From contig JANOJN010000219.1 in the NCBI GenBank assembly GCA_031418775.1, positions 13,792 to 77,791 on the forward strand: a DNA stretch of 64,000 nt. Reading direction: 5' to 3'. Numbering within the stretch: position 1 is the stretch's first letter; each line of letters begins with the position of its first letter. Below the pieces are notes generated by a model that was not told where the DNA came from, did not search any database, and worked only from the letters and a program-made list of their open reading frames with translations. The DNA is from JANLQX01 sp031418775. Lineage in GTDB: Bacteria; Actinomycetota; Acidimicrobiia; Acidimicrobiales; JANYDT01. Positions 34,476-43,369 of this stretch are shown in pieces. The position numbers and the translations under genes are program-made.

Positions 34476-35548
34476 AGGTTCTCGTCGCCCTCTCCGGTGG
34501 TGTCGATTCCACCGTGGCCGCAGCGCTCCTGCAGGAGCAGGGGCACGAGATCGCCGGTGTCACGCTCAAACTCTGGGGCGGCGACTCCGACTCGGGCTGC
34601 TGCTCCGTCGCCGATGTCGACGACGCCCGACGCGTCGCCCAGCAGCTCGGCATCCGCCACTACGTCTTCAACTTCGGCGAAGAGTTCACCGCCAACGTCG
34701 TCGATCCCTACGTACGTGCACATGGCATTGGGGAAACGCCGAATCCGTGCGTTGAATGCAATCGATTCCTCAAGTTTGATCGTCTGCTCCATCGGGCGAC
34801 CCAGCTCGGCTTCGAGGCCATTGCCACCGGCCACCATGTCCGACGCATCACCATGCCCGATGGTCGGTTCGCCGTGGGCCGCGGGTTGGACGACGCCAAG
34901 GACCAGAGTTACGTGGTGCATATGCTCGGCCAGGACGTTCTCACCCACACACTGTTCCCCGTCGGCGATCTGACGAAGACCGAGGTGCGGGCGAAGGCGT
35001 CGGCCATGGGTCTGCGAACGGCCGCGAAGGCCGAGAGCATGGAGGTCTGCTTCATCGCCGAGACCGGTGGCGGCCGTCGGGTCTTCCTCGGCGACCGCAT
35101 CCCGCTGCGTCCCGCCAAGATCGTCGACGCCGACGGGACGCATGTCGGTCATACCGACGCCGTCGAACTCGTCACCATCGGGCAGCGCCGCAACCTCGGA
35201 CTCAGCGGCGCCGCCGACCGCCGCTACGTCGTCGACATCGACGTCGCGAACGCCGTCGTCACCGTGGGCGATCGCGACGCTTTGCGGCGCGATGGCGTCA
35301 CGCTCCATACGGTCACGCTCCCGCTCGGCCCGGATTTGCTGGGTGGCGCGCTCCGCGTCCAGACCTCGGCCCACGGGCGGCCCGTGGGCTGCACCGCGGA
35401 AACCGTCGGCGACCGGATGGCCGTCACGTTCGCCGAACCGCAAACGCGTGTCGCGCCCGGCCAGAGCGTGGTGCTTTACGCCACGGTCGCCGGTGATGAC
35501 GGGGAGTCCGACGTCGTCGTCGCCGGCGGAATCGCGACGCGGGAGTAG
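34472..35548 (+). CDS. mnmA: tRNA-specific 2-thiouridylase MnmA
   Basis: A 358-residue enzyme that makes 2-thiouridine at the wobble position of tRNA Lys, Glu and Gln. The ATP pyrophosphatase loop SGGVDST is at 8-14. Two catalytic cysteines are seen in NPCVECNRFLKF and MEVCFIAE; additional cysteines occur in GCCSVADVDD. The central domain has GLDDAKDQSYVVHML and the C-terminus a beta-barrel. The start is GTG at 34472 within a GTGA overlap with the desulfurase gene, which supports coupling of the sulfur donor and acceptor. Confidence 0.96.
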   Translation: MKVLVALSGGVDSTVAAALLQEQGHEIAGVTLKLWGGDSDSGCCSVADVDDARRVAQQLGIRHYVFNFGEEFTANVVDPYVRAHGIGETPNPCVECNRFLKFDRLLHRATQLGFEAIATGHHVRRITMPDGRFAVGRGLDDAKDQSYVVHMLGQDVLTHTLFPVGDLTKTEVRAKASAMGLRTAAKAESMEVCFIAETGGGRRVFLGDRIPLRPAKIVDADGTHVGHTDAVELVTIGQRRNLGLSGAADRRYVVDIDVANAVVTVGDRDALRRDGVTLHTVTLPLGPDLLGGALRVQTSAHGRPVGCTAETVGDRMAVTFAEPQTRVAPGQSVVLYATVAGDDGESDVVVAGGIATRE

Positions 35549-35576
35549 CTCCGTCGTTGCCCGTAGGGCCGTCGCG

Positions 35577-36527
35577 TCAGCGCGTGAGGCGCCTCGAGCG
35601 GGCTTCGTCGAGTAGGCGGCCGGGAAGGGTGGGCACGAACAGGAATCGGGCGGTGCTGCCCGTCTCCGAGGTGCGGCGCGATGTCACCCGCACGATCTCG
35701 GCCTTCTCGGTCAGCAGTGCTTCGACGGCGAGACCGGCGGCACCGTTGGTGAGGTCCAGTGAGTCCGATTGTGCCGGAGCGGGGCGGAGTTGTTCGACGA
35801 TGCGGCGTTGGAAGAGCACGGGGTCACGGACGACGAATTCGTCGTGGAGCACGAACCCGGCCGGCACGAACACCACGAATCGACGGGCTTGGGCGTAGAG
35901 CGCCTTGCCAAGAACCCGTACCAATGCGATGCCGACGGCGGTCGCGGCCCCTCCGGCGACCCACTGTCGCGACGCCAGCAACAGCGGACCGACAACAACG
36001 CCAGCGCCGGTCAGCGCACCGAAGACGGGCAGCGGACCCACCATGAGGGCGGCGGCGGGTCGCAGCAGGAACCGACGCTCGTTGGGGTAGGCCGGACCGT
36101 TGACGCAGAGGTGGCCGACCTCGCTCCACTCCGTGGTCAAGAACGCGACGACGGCGACGGCGAGGGCGAGGACCCGGAGGGCAACGGCGTCACTTCCGGT
36201 CTGGATGACCGCCCAGGTCGTGGCGGCCACGGCAAAGGGCGATGCGCAGCGGAGGAACACCAGTCCGGCCGGGTGCCAGACGAGCACGGCGACCAGCCCG
36301 ACCCCCCATGTCGTCCACCACAGGACTTGGCTGACGATCGTCACGGCCGTGCTCCGCCCGTCGACGGCCCGACCGAGCAGCAACCCACCGATGATCAACG
36401 CACCCCATGCACCGCGCGTGAGGTGCGGTGCGACGCGTTCGAACGGTGCGACGGTTCGCCCGGCGTCCGACTCGGTCGCCTGACGTTCCGGTGGCGAGGG
36501 GGCGGTGCTGCTGATCGGGCTGGACAT
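35577..36527 (-). CDS. Uncharacterised multi-pass membrane protein
   Basis: A 316-residue protein of unknown family. About six hydrophobic segments lie between residues 40 and 215, such as GALIIGGLLLGRAV, VALRVLALAVAVVAFLTT and ALMVGPLPVFGALTGAGVVV. The last 100 residues are soluble: YAQARRFVVFVPAGFVLHDE, then a region ending ARFLFVPTLPGRLLDE. The pattern of a membrane domain followed by a PH-like beta domain is my inference. It diverges from ligA across 103 bases and converges on mnmA. I cannot propose a function. Confidence 0.7.
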   Translation of the reverse strand: MSSPISSTAPSPPERQATESDAGRTVAPFERVAPHLTRGAWGALIIGGLLLGRAVDGRSTAVTIVSQVLWWTTWGVGLVAVLVWHPAGLVFLRCASPFAVAATTWAVIQTGSDAVALRVLALAVAVVAFLTTEWSEVGHLCVNGPAYPNERRFLLRPAAALMVGPLPVFGALTGAGVVVGPLLLASRQWVAGGAATAVGIALVRVLGKALYAQARRFVVFVPAGFVLHDEFVVRDPVLFQRRIVEQLRPAPAQSDSLDLTNGAAGLAVEALLTEKAEIVRVTSRRTSETGSTARFLFVPTLPGRLLDEARSRRLTR

Positions 36528-36630
36528 CGCTCTCCATCCTTACCCACGATCGGCGGTGCGTGGCCGGCGACGTCTCCGGGACTGCGCTCTCCTGACCGCT
36601 GACCGGCCCGGGGTGCGTTACCTTCGCCCG

Positions 36631-38697
36631 ATGGACCTGGACGAGGCGAGGGCGCGAGCCGACGAACTTCGCCGCGCGATCGGCGAGCACGACCGTCGCT
36701 ACTACGAACTCGATGCACCGACGATCAGCGACGGCGATTACGACGCGCTGCTCGTCGAACTTCGTCGCATCGAGGCGCTTCACCCGGACCTCGTCTCACC
36801 CGACTCGCCGACGCAAACGGTACGAGGGCTCCCGGTGATGACGAGCTTCGCCGAGGTCGAGCACCTGCAGCCGATGATGTCGCTCGACAACGTCTTCGAT
36901 GCGGACGAGCTCCGCGGATGGGGCTCGAGGAACGCCAAGCTCCTGGGCGATGACGCGTCACCGAGGTTCGTCTGTGAGCTCAAGGTGGACGGTCTCGCGA
37001 TGTCGCTGCTGTACCGCGATGGAGTGTTCGTTCGAGGAGCCACGCGTGGTGACGGCCGTGTCGGGGAGGACGTCACCGAGAACGTACGCACGATCCCGGC
37101 GATCCCGAAACGGCTGATCCCCGTTACCCCGGTTGGTGCGCTGCTCGGTTCGGTCCCGTCGTTGCTCGAAGTCCGCGGTGAAGTCTTCATGCCGACGGAG
37201 GCCTTTGCTGCGCTGAACCGTCGGAGAGCGGAGGCGGGCGAAGCGCTCTTCGTCAACCCGCGCAACTCGGCCGCGGGCTCGTTGCGCCAGAAGGATCCCG
37301 CCATCACCGCCGGGCGAGAGCTCAGCTTCCTGGCCTACCAACTCGGCGTGATCGAAGGCGGGCCATTGTTCAGCGCGCATAGCGAGACGCTGACCTTCCT
37401 TGGGAATTGCGGATTCCCGGTGAGTCCGGAGATTCGGGCGGTGGACACACTCGACGATGTCGCCGACTACTGCGCGCACTGGACGCAGCACCGCCACGAC
37501 CTTCCCTACGAGATCGACGGTGTCGTCGTGAAGATCGATGACCTGGCGTTGCGGCGTGAGCTCGGGAGCACGTCGAAGGCCCCACGGTGGGCCACGGCGT
37601 TCAAGTTCCCGCCTGAGGAGCGAACAACGCTGCTGCTCGCTATCGAGGTTTCTGTCGGGCGGACCGGTCGGGCCACGCCGTTCGCGGTACTGGAACCGGT
37701 CTTCGTCGGCGGCTCGACCGTCTCGATGGCCACGCTTCACAATCAGGATCAGGTGCGAATCAAAGATGTCCGCCCCGGTGACACCGTCACGGTGCGAAAG
37801 GCGGGCGACGTGATCCCGGAAGTCGTGGGCCCGGTGCTCGCGCTCCGCCCTGAGGGGCTACCCGTCTGGGAGTTCCCGACGCTGTGTCCGTGCGATCTGA
37901 AGTCCGCGCTCGAGCGACCCGAAGGTGAGTCGGACACCCGATGTGTGGAGGCTCGCTGTCCGTTCCAGCAGTGGGCGCGTCTTGTGCACTTCGGATCGCG
38001 TGGCGCTATGGACATCGAGGGCTTCGGCGAGAAAACGGTGTCGACGTTCCTCGACGCCAAGCTCATCAGCGACGTCGCCGACATCTATTCGCTTGCCGAT
38101 CGGGTCGACGAGCTCCGTCGAATCGAGGGATTCGGCGGTGTCTCCGTCCAGAACCTTCTCGATGCGATCGAGGGGTCCAAGTCCCGTCCGCTCGGCAACC
38201 TCCTCGTCGGTCTGAACATCCGCCACGTCGGCGGGACGATGGGTCACGTTCTGGCCAAGGCCTTCGGCTCGCTCGATGACCTGGCTGAGGCGTCTGCCGA
38301 GGAGATCGCCGCGGTCGACGGTGTCGGCGCGGTGATCGCCAACTCCGTCGCCGAATGGTTCGACAACGACGCGAACCGCGCAGTCGTCGAACGGCTCCGG
38401 TCGGCCGGCGTCAACTTTGCCGGCCCGCCGCCACCCGCGCTCACCCAGAACCTCGTCGGGATGTCGGTCGTGGTCACCGGCTCGTTCGTCGGCTTCACCC
38501 GCGAAGGAGCGGAGGAGGCGATCACCTCGCGTGGCGGGAAGTCGCCAGGAAGTGTTTCGAAGAAGACCACCGCCGTCGTCATCGGTGAGGAACCCGGCGC
38601 GGCCAAGGTCACGAAAGCCGGGGAGCTCGGCGTTCCTACGCTCGATGAAGCAGCATTCGTTCGATTGCTTGAAACCGGCGAGCTCCCGTCGCCGTGA
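36631..38697 (+). CDS. ligA: NAD-dependent DNA ligase LigA
   Basis: A 688-residue replicative DNA ligase. Domain Ia contains RYYELDAPTISDGDYDAL; the adenylated lysine is Lys118 in CELKVDGLAMSLL. OB-fold, zinc-binding, helix-hairpin-helix and BRCT domains follow in the usual order; BRCT begins near GMSVVVTGSFVGFTREGAE. The zinc site is slightly unusual: the first cysteine pair reads CPC (one residue between) instead of the usual CxxC, followed by CVEARCP. The ATG at 36631 matches the family start. It is a single gene unit divergent from the membrane protein. Confidence 0.96.
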   Translation: MDLDEARARADELRRAIGEHDRRYYELDAPTISDGDYDALLVELRRIEALHPDLVSPDSPTQTVRGLPVMTSFAEVEHLQPMMSLDNVFDADELRGWGSRNAKLLGDDASPRFVCELKVDGLAMSLLYRDGVFVRGATRGDGRVGEDVTENVRTIPAIPKRLIPVTPVGALLGSVPSLLEVRGEVFMPTEAFAALNRRRAEAGEALFVNPRNSAAGSLRQKDPAITAGRELSFLAYQLGVIEGGPLFSAHSETLTFLGNCGFPVSPEIRAVDTLDDVADYCAHWTQHRHDLPYEIDGVVVKIDDLALRRELGSTSKAPRWATAFKFPPEERTTLLLAIEVSVGRTGRATPFAVLEPVFVGGSTVSMATLHNQDQVRIKDVRPGDTVTVRKAGDVIPEVVGPVLALRPEGLPVWEFPTLCPCDLKSALERPEGESDTRCVEARCPFQQWARLVHFGSRGAMDIEGFGEKTVSTFLDAKLISDVADIYSLADRVDELRRIEGFGGVSVQNLLDAIEGSKSRPLGNLLVGLNIRHVGGTMGHVLAKAFGSLDDLAEASAEEIAAVDGVGAVIANSVAEWFDNDANRAVVERLRSAGVNFAGPPPPALTQNLVGMSVVVTGSFVGFTREGAEEAITSRGGKSPGSVSKKTTAVVIGEEPGAAKVTKAGELGVPTLDEAAFVRLLETGELPSP

Positions 38698-38718
38698 CCT
38701 ACCGATGACGGCAGTCGC

Positions 38719-39258
38719 TCAGGAAGCGGCGCGGTCGTCGAGATAGTTGCGGAACTCCTCTGCGGAATCGAAGCCGTCCAGCACCGGATCGGACTCGGCC
38801 TCGGCGACCCGCAACTGTTGTTCTGCCCGCTCACTTCGCGAAGATGCGATCAGGTGGGCGACGCCGCACGCCCCTCCGTGCACACCGACCATCACCACGA
38901 ACCAGGTCTCGAACGGCGAGACGTTGTGGCGGGCCAGCCCGGTGCCGAGAGCGGGAGCGGCGATCATCGTGAGAAGCACCTGACGACGGGCGTGATAGCG
39001 GACCGCACCGAGTTGCTCGGCGATGTATTCCATCGCGACGGGAACGGGCAGGAGCAGAAGCAGGACGGGGTCGAGTCGCTCGGGCCAGCCGATCGAGCCC
39101 AGCGTGAGGAACATCACGGCAAAGGCGACCGGATAGAGCACAAGGCATCGACGGCACACGTGCCGTCGGCCGATCACCACGCAGCGGTCGTGTTCGTGCG
39201 GGAGATGGTGCGACAACGCGAACTCCCCGAGGCGTGATCCGAACGATGACGACGTCAC
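38719..39258 (-). CDS. Small membrane protein with cysteine pair (DUF2085-like)
   Basis: A 179-residue protein. A histidine/cysteine-rich start (HHLPHEHDRCVV and HVCRRCLVLYP) precedes three or four hydrophobic segments, and a soluble acidic C-terminus follows. The CRRC pair directly before a membrane helix resembles DUF2085 proteins, whose function is unknown. It may bind a metal. It sits convergent to ligA and shares strand with the acyl-CoA dehydrogenase, 69 bases upstream of it. Confidence 0.6.
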   Translation of the reverse strand: MTSSSFGSRLGEFALSHHLPHEHDRCVVIGRRHVCRRCLVLYPVAFAVMFLTLGSIGWPERLDPVLLLLLPVPVAMEYIAEQLGAVRYHARRQVLLTMIAAPALGTGLARHNVSPFETWFVVMVGVHGGACGVAHLIASSRSERAEQQLRVAEAESDPVLDGFDSAEEFRNYLDDRAAS

Positions 39259-39327
39259 GGATAGGTCTATCGACCTATCGCAGTTCGACCTTGAGACGTG
39301 TCGTCCGTCCGAATCGACGTGTTGAGC

Positions 39328-40491
39328 TCAGGCCGGTCGTGGTTCGGCCGGAAGCCCGAGAAGACGCTCCCCGATGAGGTTGCGCTGGATCTGGCTCGAT
39401 CCACCGGCGATTCTCGCCCCGGGCGCGGCCACGAGCGATCTCGCCGCTTCGTCGTCCTGCAGCATGGCCTGGGCTCCGGCCAGCGAGGTGCGAGCCTCGG
39501 CCGACGCGAACATCAGCTCGGTGATCCCCAACTTGCCCAGCGACGCCGCTGTCGATGCCACCGGTCCCTGACGGGCGCCGAGCATGGCCAGGACCCGCCC
39601 GCGGGTGAGAATCTCGACAAGGGAGTCGCGGGTTGCCCCGTCGACATCGTCACCGGCCTCCCGCCGAAGCGTCTCTGCCAGCTTGTCCATACGACGCGAC
39701 AGGCTGATGGCAGCCGAGCCGATCGAACCCCGTTCGTTGGTGAGGGTGGCCATGGCGACGTTCCAGCCGCCGTGCAACGGGCCGAGCAAAGCCGTGGCCG
39801 GCATGCGGACCTCGTCGAGGAACACCTCGTCGAACTCCGCCTCACCCGTCATCTGGCGGAGCGGACGGACATCGACGCCGGGGCGCGTCATGTCGAAGAG
39901 GAAGAACGAAATGCCCTTGTGCTTGGGAGCGCTCTGGTCGGTGCGGGCAAGGAGAATCCCACGGTCGGAGTAGCGCCCTCCCGAACACCAGACCTTCTGC
40001 CCGGTGATGACCCACTCGTCACCGTCGAGTTCCGCCTTCGTCGAGAGACTGGCAAGGTCGGATCCGGCGCCCGGTTCGGAGAAGAGCTGACACCAGGTGT
40101 GTTGAGCCGCCAGGATCGGTCGAAGATGCTCCGATTTCTGCTCCTCGGTGCCGAAGAGCATCGTCGAGCCGCCGGCGAGGACCGTGCCGACCATGTTGAG
40201 GAAGGGAGGAACCCCGGCGAGGGCGCAGGCCCGGACCCATGCACCGCGATGGGTGGGTGTGAGGCCGAGACCGTCGAACTCGACGGGCCAATCGATCCCG
40301 GCGAACCCTTCGGCGAAGAGCAGCCGCTGCCACTGCAGACCTCGTTCGATCAGATCCGGAGGGCAGATGGCGCCGTAGTCCGGCGGGGCGGCGCTTCGGT
40401 GCTGTTCGAGCCACCCGGAGGCTCGTTCGGAGAACGCCTCGACGGACTCGACGGCAGCGTCGGGGTGGGGAGCGGAGGTCGCGTTCGTCAT
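39328..40491 (-). CDS. Acyl-CoA dehydrogenase
   Basis: A 387-residue flavoprotein dehydrogenase. Conserved parts are WCQLFSEPGAGSDLASLSTK (FAD and substrate binding), EWVITGQKVWCSGG, and the C-terminal ARIAGGSSQIQRNLIGERLLG, which binds FAD. It oxidises an acyl-CoA at the alpha-beta bond, passing electrons to ETF. The position typical for the catalytic Glu is not obvious, so the subfamily (for example the FadE-like steroid side-chain group) is open. The start is placed at ATG 40491; an ATG at 40521 would overlap the upstream gene by 22 bases. Confidence 0.92.
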   Translation of the reverse strand: MTNATSAPHPDAAVESVEAFSERASGWLEQHRSAAPPDYGAICPPDLIERGLQWQRLLFAEGFAGIDWPVEFDGLGLTPTHRGAWVRACALAGVPPFLNMVGTVLAGGSTMLFGTEEQKSEHLRPILAAQHTWCQLFSEPGAGSDLASLSTKAELDGDEWVITGQKVWCSGGRYSDRGILLARTDQSAPKHKGISFFLFDMTRPGVDVRPLRQMTGEAEFDEVFLDEVRMPATALLGPLHGGWNVAMATLTNERGSIGSAAISLSRRMDKLAETLRREAGDDVDGATRDSLVEILTRGRVLAMLGARQGPVASTAASLGKLGITELMFASAEARTSLAGAQAMLQDDEAARSLVAAPGARIAGGSSQIQRNLIGERLLGLPAEPRPA

Positions 40492-40499
40492 GGCGGCAG

Positions 40500-40994
40500 T
40501 CACGAGACCTTGAAGGTCCATGCGAACTCGCTCGCATCGGTCTCGCGTTCGCCCTGTTCGGGCCAGAAGATCACGACGGCGCTCACGTCGCTGCCCGGGA
40601 GCTTCTCGAACTCGCGGTCCTCCCCTGGGGTGAATGAGAGGGTGCCGGTGGCCCGTTCATAGTCGAGCTGGTCGAGCGGGATTTCGCGGCTGTTGATCAC
40701 CAGGACGCCGGTCTGGCCGAACTCCAGATCGGCGACGATCGTGGCCTGCGAAGGGACGTTGGTGGAGAGGTTCGCCGGACTCACGGACTCGAGACCAGCA
40801 GGAAAACCGGCGCGTTCGGGCGTGGGCTTGTTCTCGTTGAGTCCCGACACGAGGAGCCACAACGCGAACGCAATGGCGATCGCCACGCCGAGCCGGCCGG
40901 CCAGCTCTCGGCGATTGCCGAATCGATTCCTCCGGACCGAATCGGCGACCGAGTTACTCGAATGCACTGCGTCGGCGCCCTGCTGCTTGACCAT
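40500..40994 (-). CDS. Membrane-anchored protein with bacterial Ig-like domain
   Basis: A 164-residue protein. A basic N-terminus (RRNRFGNRRELAGR) precedes a single hydrophobic anchor at about residues 34-50 (LGVAIAIAFALWLLVSG), followed by an extracellular domain starting SVSPANLSTNVPSQATI. The latter and GTLSFTPGEDREF resemble the Ig-like domains of actinobacterial surface proteins. It is divergent from the PASTA kinase, with starts ~40 bases apart, and lies eight bases ahead of the acyl-CoA dehydrogenase start. Its role is unknown. Confidence 0.65.
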   Translation of the reverse strand: MVKQQGADAVHSSNSVADSVRRNRFGNRRELAGRLGVAIAIAFALWLLVSGLNENKPTPERAGFPAGLESVSPANLSTNVPSQATIVADLEFGQTGVLVINSREIPLDQLDYERATGTLSFTPGEDREFEKLPGSDVSAVVIFWPEQGERETDASEFAWTFKVS

Positions 40995-41033
40995 TTCCCC
41001 AGTTTCCCAGAGATCCAGAACTACCCTCAGTGT

Positions 41034-43250
41034 GTGTCCGGCTTCGATGGAGATTTGGTCGGCCGCGCTTTGAACGAGCGCTACCGCCTCCTCGCGCTCC
41101 TGGGGACCGGCTCATCGGCCCGGGTCTATCTGGCCCACGATGTCCAGATCGCCCGCCAGGTTGCCGTGAAGGTGCTGCACGCTTCGCTTGCCGAGGATCC
41201 GGAGTTCCTACGCCGGTTCCGGATCGAAGCGGAGGCCCTCGGCCAGCTCACCCATCCGAACATCGTGACGGTCCACGACTTCAATGACGGCGCCAACGCG
41301 CTCGGCGAACCGCCCTACCTCGTGACGAACTACCTGGAAGGCGGCAGCTTGCGGAACCTCCTCGACCAGGGCTACCGACTTACTCCCTCGCAGGCGGCCC
41401 GACTCGGGCTCGACGCCGCACGAGGCCTCGCGTTCGCCCACGCCCGCGGGTACGTGCACCGCGACATCAAACCGGCGAACCTGCTCTTCACCGACGACCA
41501 GCGGGCGCACGTAGCGGACTTCGGTCTGGCGCGGGCGAAGGCGGAAGCGGCTCGGACGGAAGCCGACACTGCTCCGGTCGGCACCATGCGCTACCTCGCG
41601 CCCGAACAGGTCGTCGGGAATGCCACGGACAAGTCCGATGTGTTTGCCCTCACCCTCGTGCTCGTCGAGTCCGTTACGGGTGTGGTGCCGTTCTCGCGTG
41701 ACAACTGGCAGAGCACGGCGTTCGCCCGGACGGTCGAGGATCTTCGCGCCCCGGAGATCATGGGGGAGCTCGGCGCGGTGATCAATGCCGCCGGCACGCG
41801 CGACCCCGCGCAGCGCATCGACGCCGCAACCTTCGTCCGTGAGCTCGAGGAGATCGCCAGACGCCTGCCGGCTCTCGAGCCGCTTCCCCTCGACGGCGCT
41901 CGGGTGCTCCAACGTGGACGACTGCTCGACGGTCGCGATCCGACGCGCATTCTCGTTGCAACCCCGGACGCACCCGCCGGGCCTCCGGGCAGCGGCGCAG
42001 CCCGCGTTCCCGAACGTAGCGGGCGCGATGCCGCCGACTCGCCCGGCGGAGTGTTCGACCAAGCGCTCTTTGATGACGAGACGGTTCCGCCTCGGTCCAA
42101 CAAGAAGGCGGCCGACGCCGGGGTCAGGAAGCTCGAGCCGGGTCCGCCCCGCGACGCCGAAGGGCGGGATGGGCCAACTCCCACGGCGGGCGTCCGACGC
42201 CGGATCGAACGGGAGATCGTTCCTCCGGCGCGTACCCCTCGTCGTCGCCTATCCACGCTCCTCGCCTCGCTGGTGTTGATCGTGGTGGTGGGAGGGCTTG
42301 TCGGAGCGATCCTGTGGTCTCGGCGGCCGGAGTTGCGCACCGTGCCGCGGGTCGAGCAGATGACGCTGGAGGCGGCCACCCAGGCGATCGAAGCGGAACG
42401 CCTCGCCGTGGCCACGGACGTCGCGGTCTTCGACGACAAGCTGGCGGTCGGCCAGGTCGTCTCCCAGGACCCCCAACCGCCGCTGCGGCTGAAGCGGGGT
42501 GAGACGGTGACACTCACCCTCTCGAAGGGCCCCGAACCGGTCACGGTCCCCTCGCTCGACGGACTCACGCTCGACCAGGCGACTGCGGTGCTGCGAGCGG
42601 CCAACCTCTCGCTCAGCAACCCGAGCCGAATCGAGCCGAGCGAGACCGTGCCCGAGGGAAACGTGATTTCGTGGACACCTCGTGGCGCCCAGCCACCGGG
42701 CACCGTGATCACCCTCGTGGTCTCGAGCGGTCCGCCCACGGTCATCCTTCCCAAGGTGAATGGGCTGTCGCCGGAAACGGCGCGGGCGACCCTGCCGCCG
42801 AAGCTCGGCGTGACTGTCGTCGAGGTGTTCGCCGATGTCACGCCGAAGGGACTCGTCGTCGGGACCAGTCCGAAGTCGGGTACCGAGGTCGCAACGGACG
42901 CGCCGGTGAAGCTGCTCGTTTCCAAAGGACCCGCTTCGGTGGTTGTACCGAACGTGATCAACATGAGTCCCGCCGATGCCGCCGCTGAGCTTCGGTCGGC
43001 CGGGTTGAAGATCGGTTCGACGGTCGGGGCGCCGGACATGCCCGTGCTCTTCACCCGTCCGGTCCGCCGGTCGACGGTCAAGCGCGGAACGGTCGTCACG
43101 CTCTACACGACGTCCGAGGGCGTTCCGCCGATTCCGGGGCAGACGCCTACGACAACCGCCGCGGGTTCGGGGTCGGGTGATTCCGAGACGGCGACGACGA
43201 AGAAGCCGACATCGTCATCTACGCCGAGCAGCACGACCAAGAAGCCGTAG
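41034..43250 (+). CDS. PASTA-domain serine/threonine protein kinase (PknB-like)
   Basis: A 738-residue membrane kinase that senses cell-wall fragments. The kinase domain spans about 14-275, with glycine loop LGTGSSARVYLAHD, catalytic lysine near 46 (VAVKV), HRDIKPANLL at 142-151 and DFGLA at 162-166. A disordered Pro/Arg-rich linker leads to a membrane segment at about 406-428, followed by four PASTA repeats (about 435-698) and a Thr/Ser/Lys-rich tail. The start is uncertain: GTG at 41034 is my choice; an ATG at 40962 would overlap the divergent gene. A hairpin repeat follows the stop. Confidence 0.92.
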   Translation: MSGFDGDLVGRALNERYRLLALLGTGSSARVYLAHDVQIARQVAVKVLHASLAEDPEFLRRFRIEAEALGQLTHPNIVTVHDFNDGANALGEPPYLVTNYLEGGSLRNLLDQGYRLTPSQAARLGLDAARGLAFAHARGYVHRDIKPANLLFTDDQRAHVADFGLARAKAEAARTEADTAPVGTMRYLAPEQVVGNATDKSDVFALTLVLVESVTGVVPFSRDNWQSTAFARTVEDLRAPEIMGELGAVINAAGTRDPAQRIDAATFVRELEEIARRLPALEPLPLDGARVLQRGRLLDGRDPTRILVATPDAPAGPPGSGAARVPERSGRDAADSPGGVFDQALFDDETVPPRSNKKAADAGVRKLEPGPPRDAEGRDGPTPTAGVRRRIEREIVPPARTPRRRLSTLLASLVLIVVVGGLVGAILWSRRPELRTVPRVEQMTLEAATQAIEAERLAVATDVAVFDDKLAVGQVVSQDPQPPLRLKRGETVTLTLSKGPEPVTVPSLDGLTLDQATAVLRAANLSLSNPSRIEPSETVPEGNVISWTPRGAQPPGTVITLVVSSGPPTVILPKVNGLSPETARATLPPKLGVTVVEVFADVTPKGLVVGTSPKSGTEVATDAPVKLLVSKGPASVVVPNVINMSPADAAAELRSAGLKIGSTVGAPDMPVLFTRPVRRSTVKRGTVVTLYTTSEGVPPIPGQTPTTTAAGSGSGDSETATTKKPTSSSTPSSTTKKP

Positions 43251-43279
43251 ACCCGCTTCTGAGGGCTCAGTTCGGTGCA

Positions 43280-43348
43280 GCAGAACACCTCCGAACAGCG
43301 TTAGGAGGTGTTCTGCCCCCATATATTGGGGGCAACCTCTCTCCTATG
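43280..43348 (-). repeat. Dispersed two-hairpin element, copy 2 (inverted)
   Basis: Read on the minus strand it repeats copy 1 at 22117-22180: a GGAGAGAGGTTGCCCCC lead-in, a hairpin GCCCCCA/TGGGGGC around five A/T bases (43315-43333), and a 13-bp stem GCAGAACACCTCC/GGAGGTGTTCTGC (43280-43316). Hairpin stems carry compensating differences relative to copy 1. It lies between the convergent PASTA kinase and TadC genes, where a two-way terminator would be expected. Confidence 0.8.
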
Positions 43349-43369
43349 GTTACTGGTCAGCCTCAGCCG

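Noticed and set aside
33563..35443. Open frame of 626 codons antisense to desulfurase and mnmA
   Set aside because: Shadow frame; the two plus-strand genes have complete catalytic motifs.
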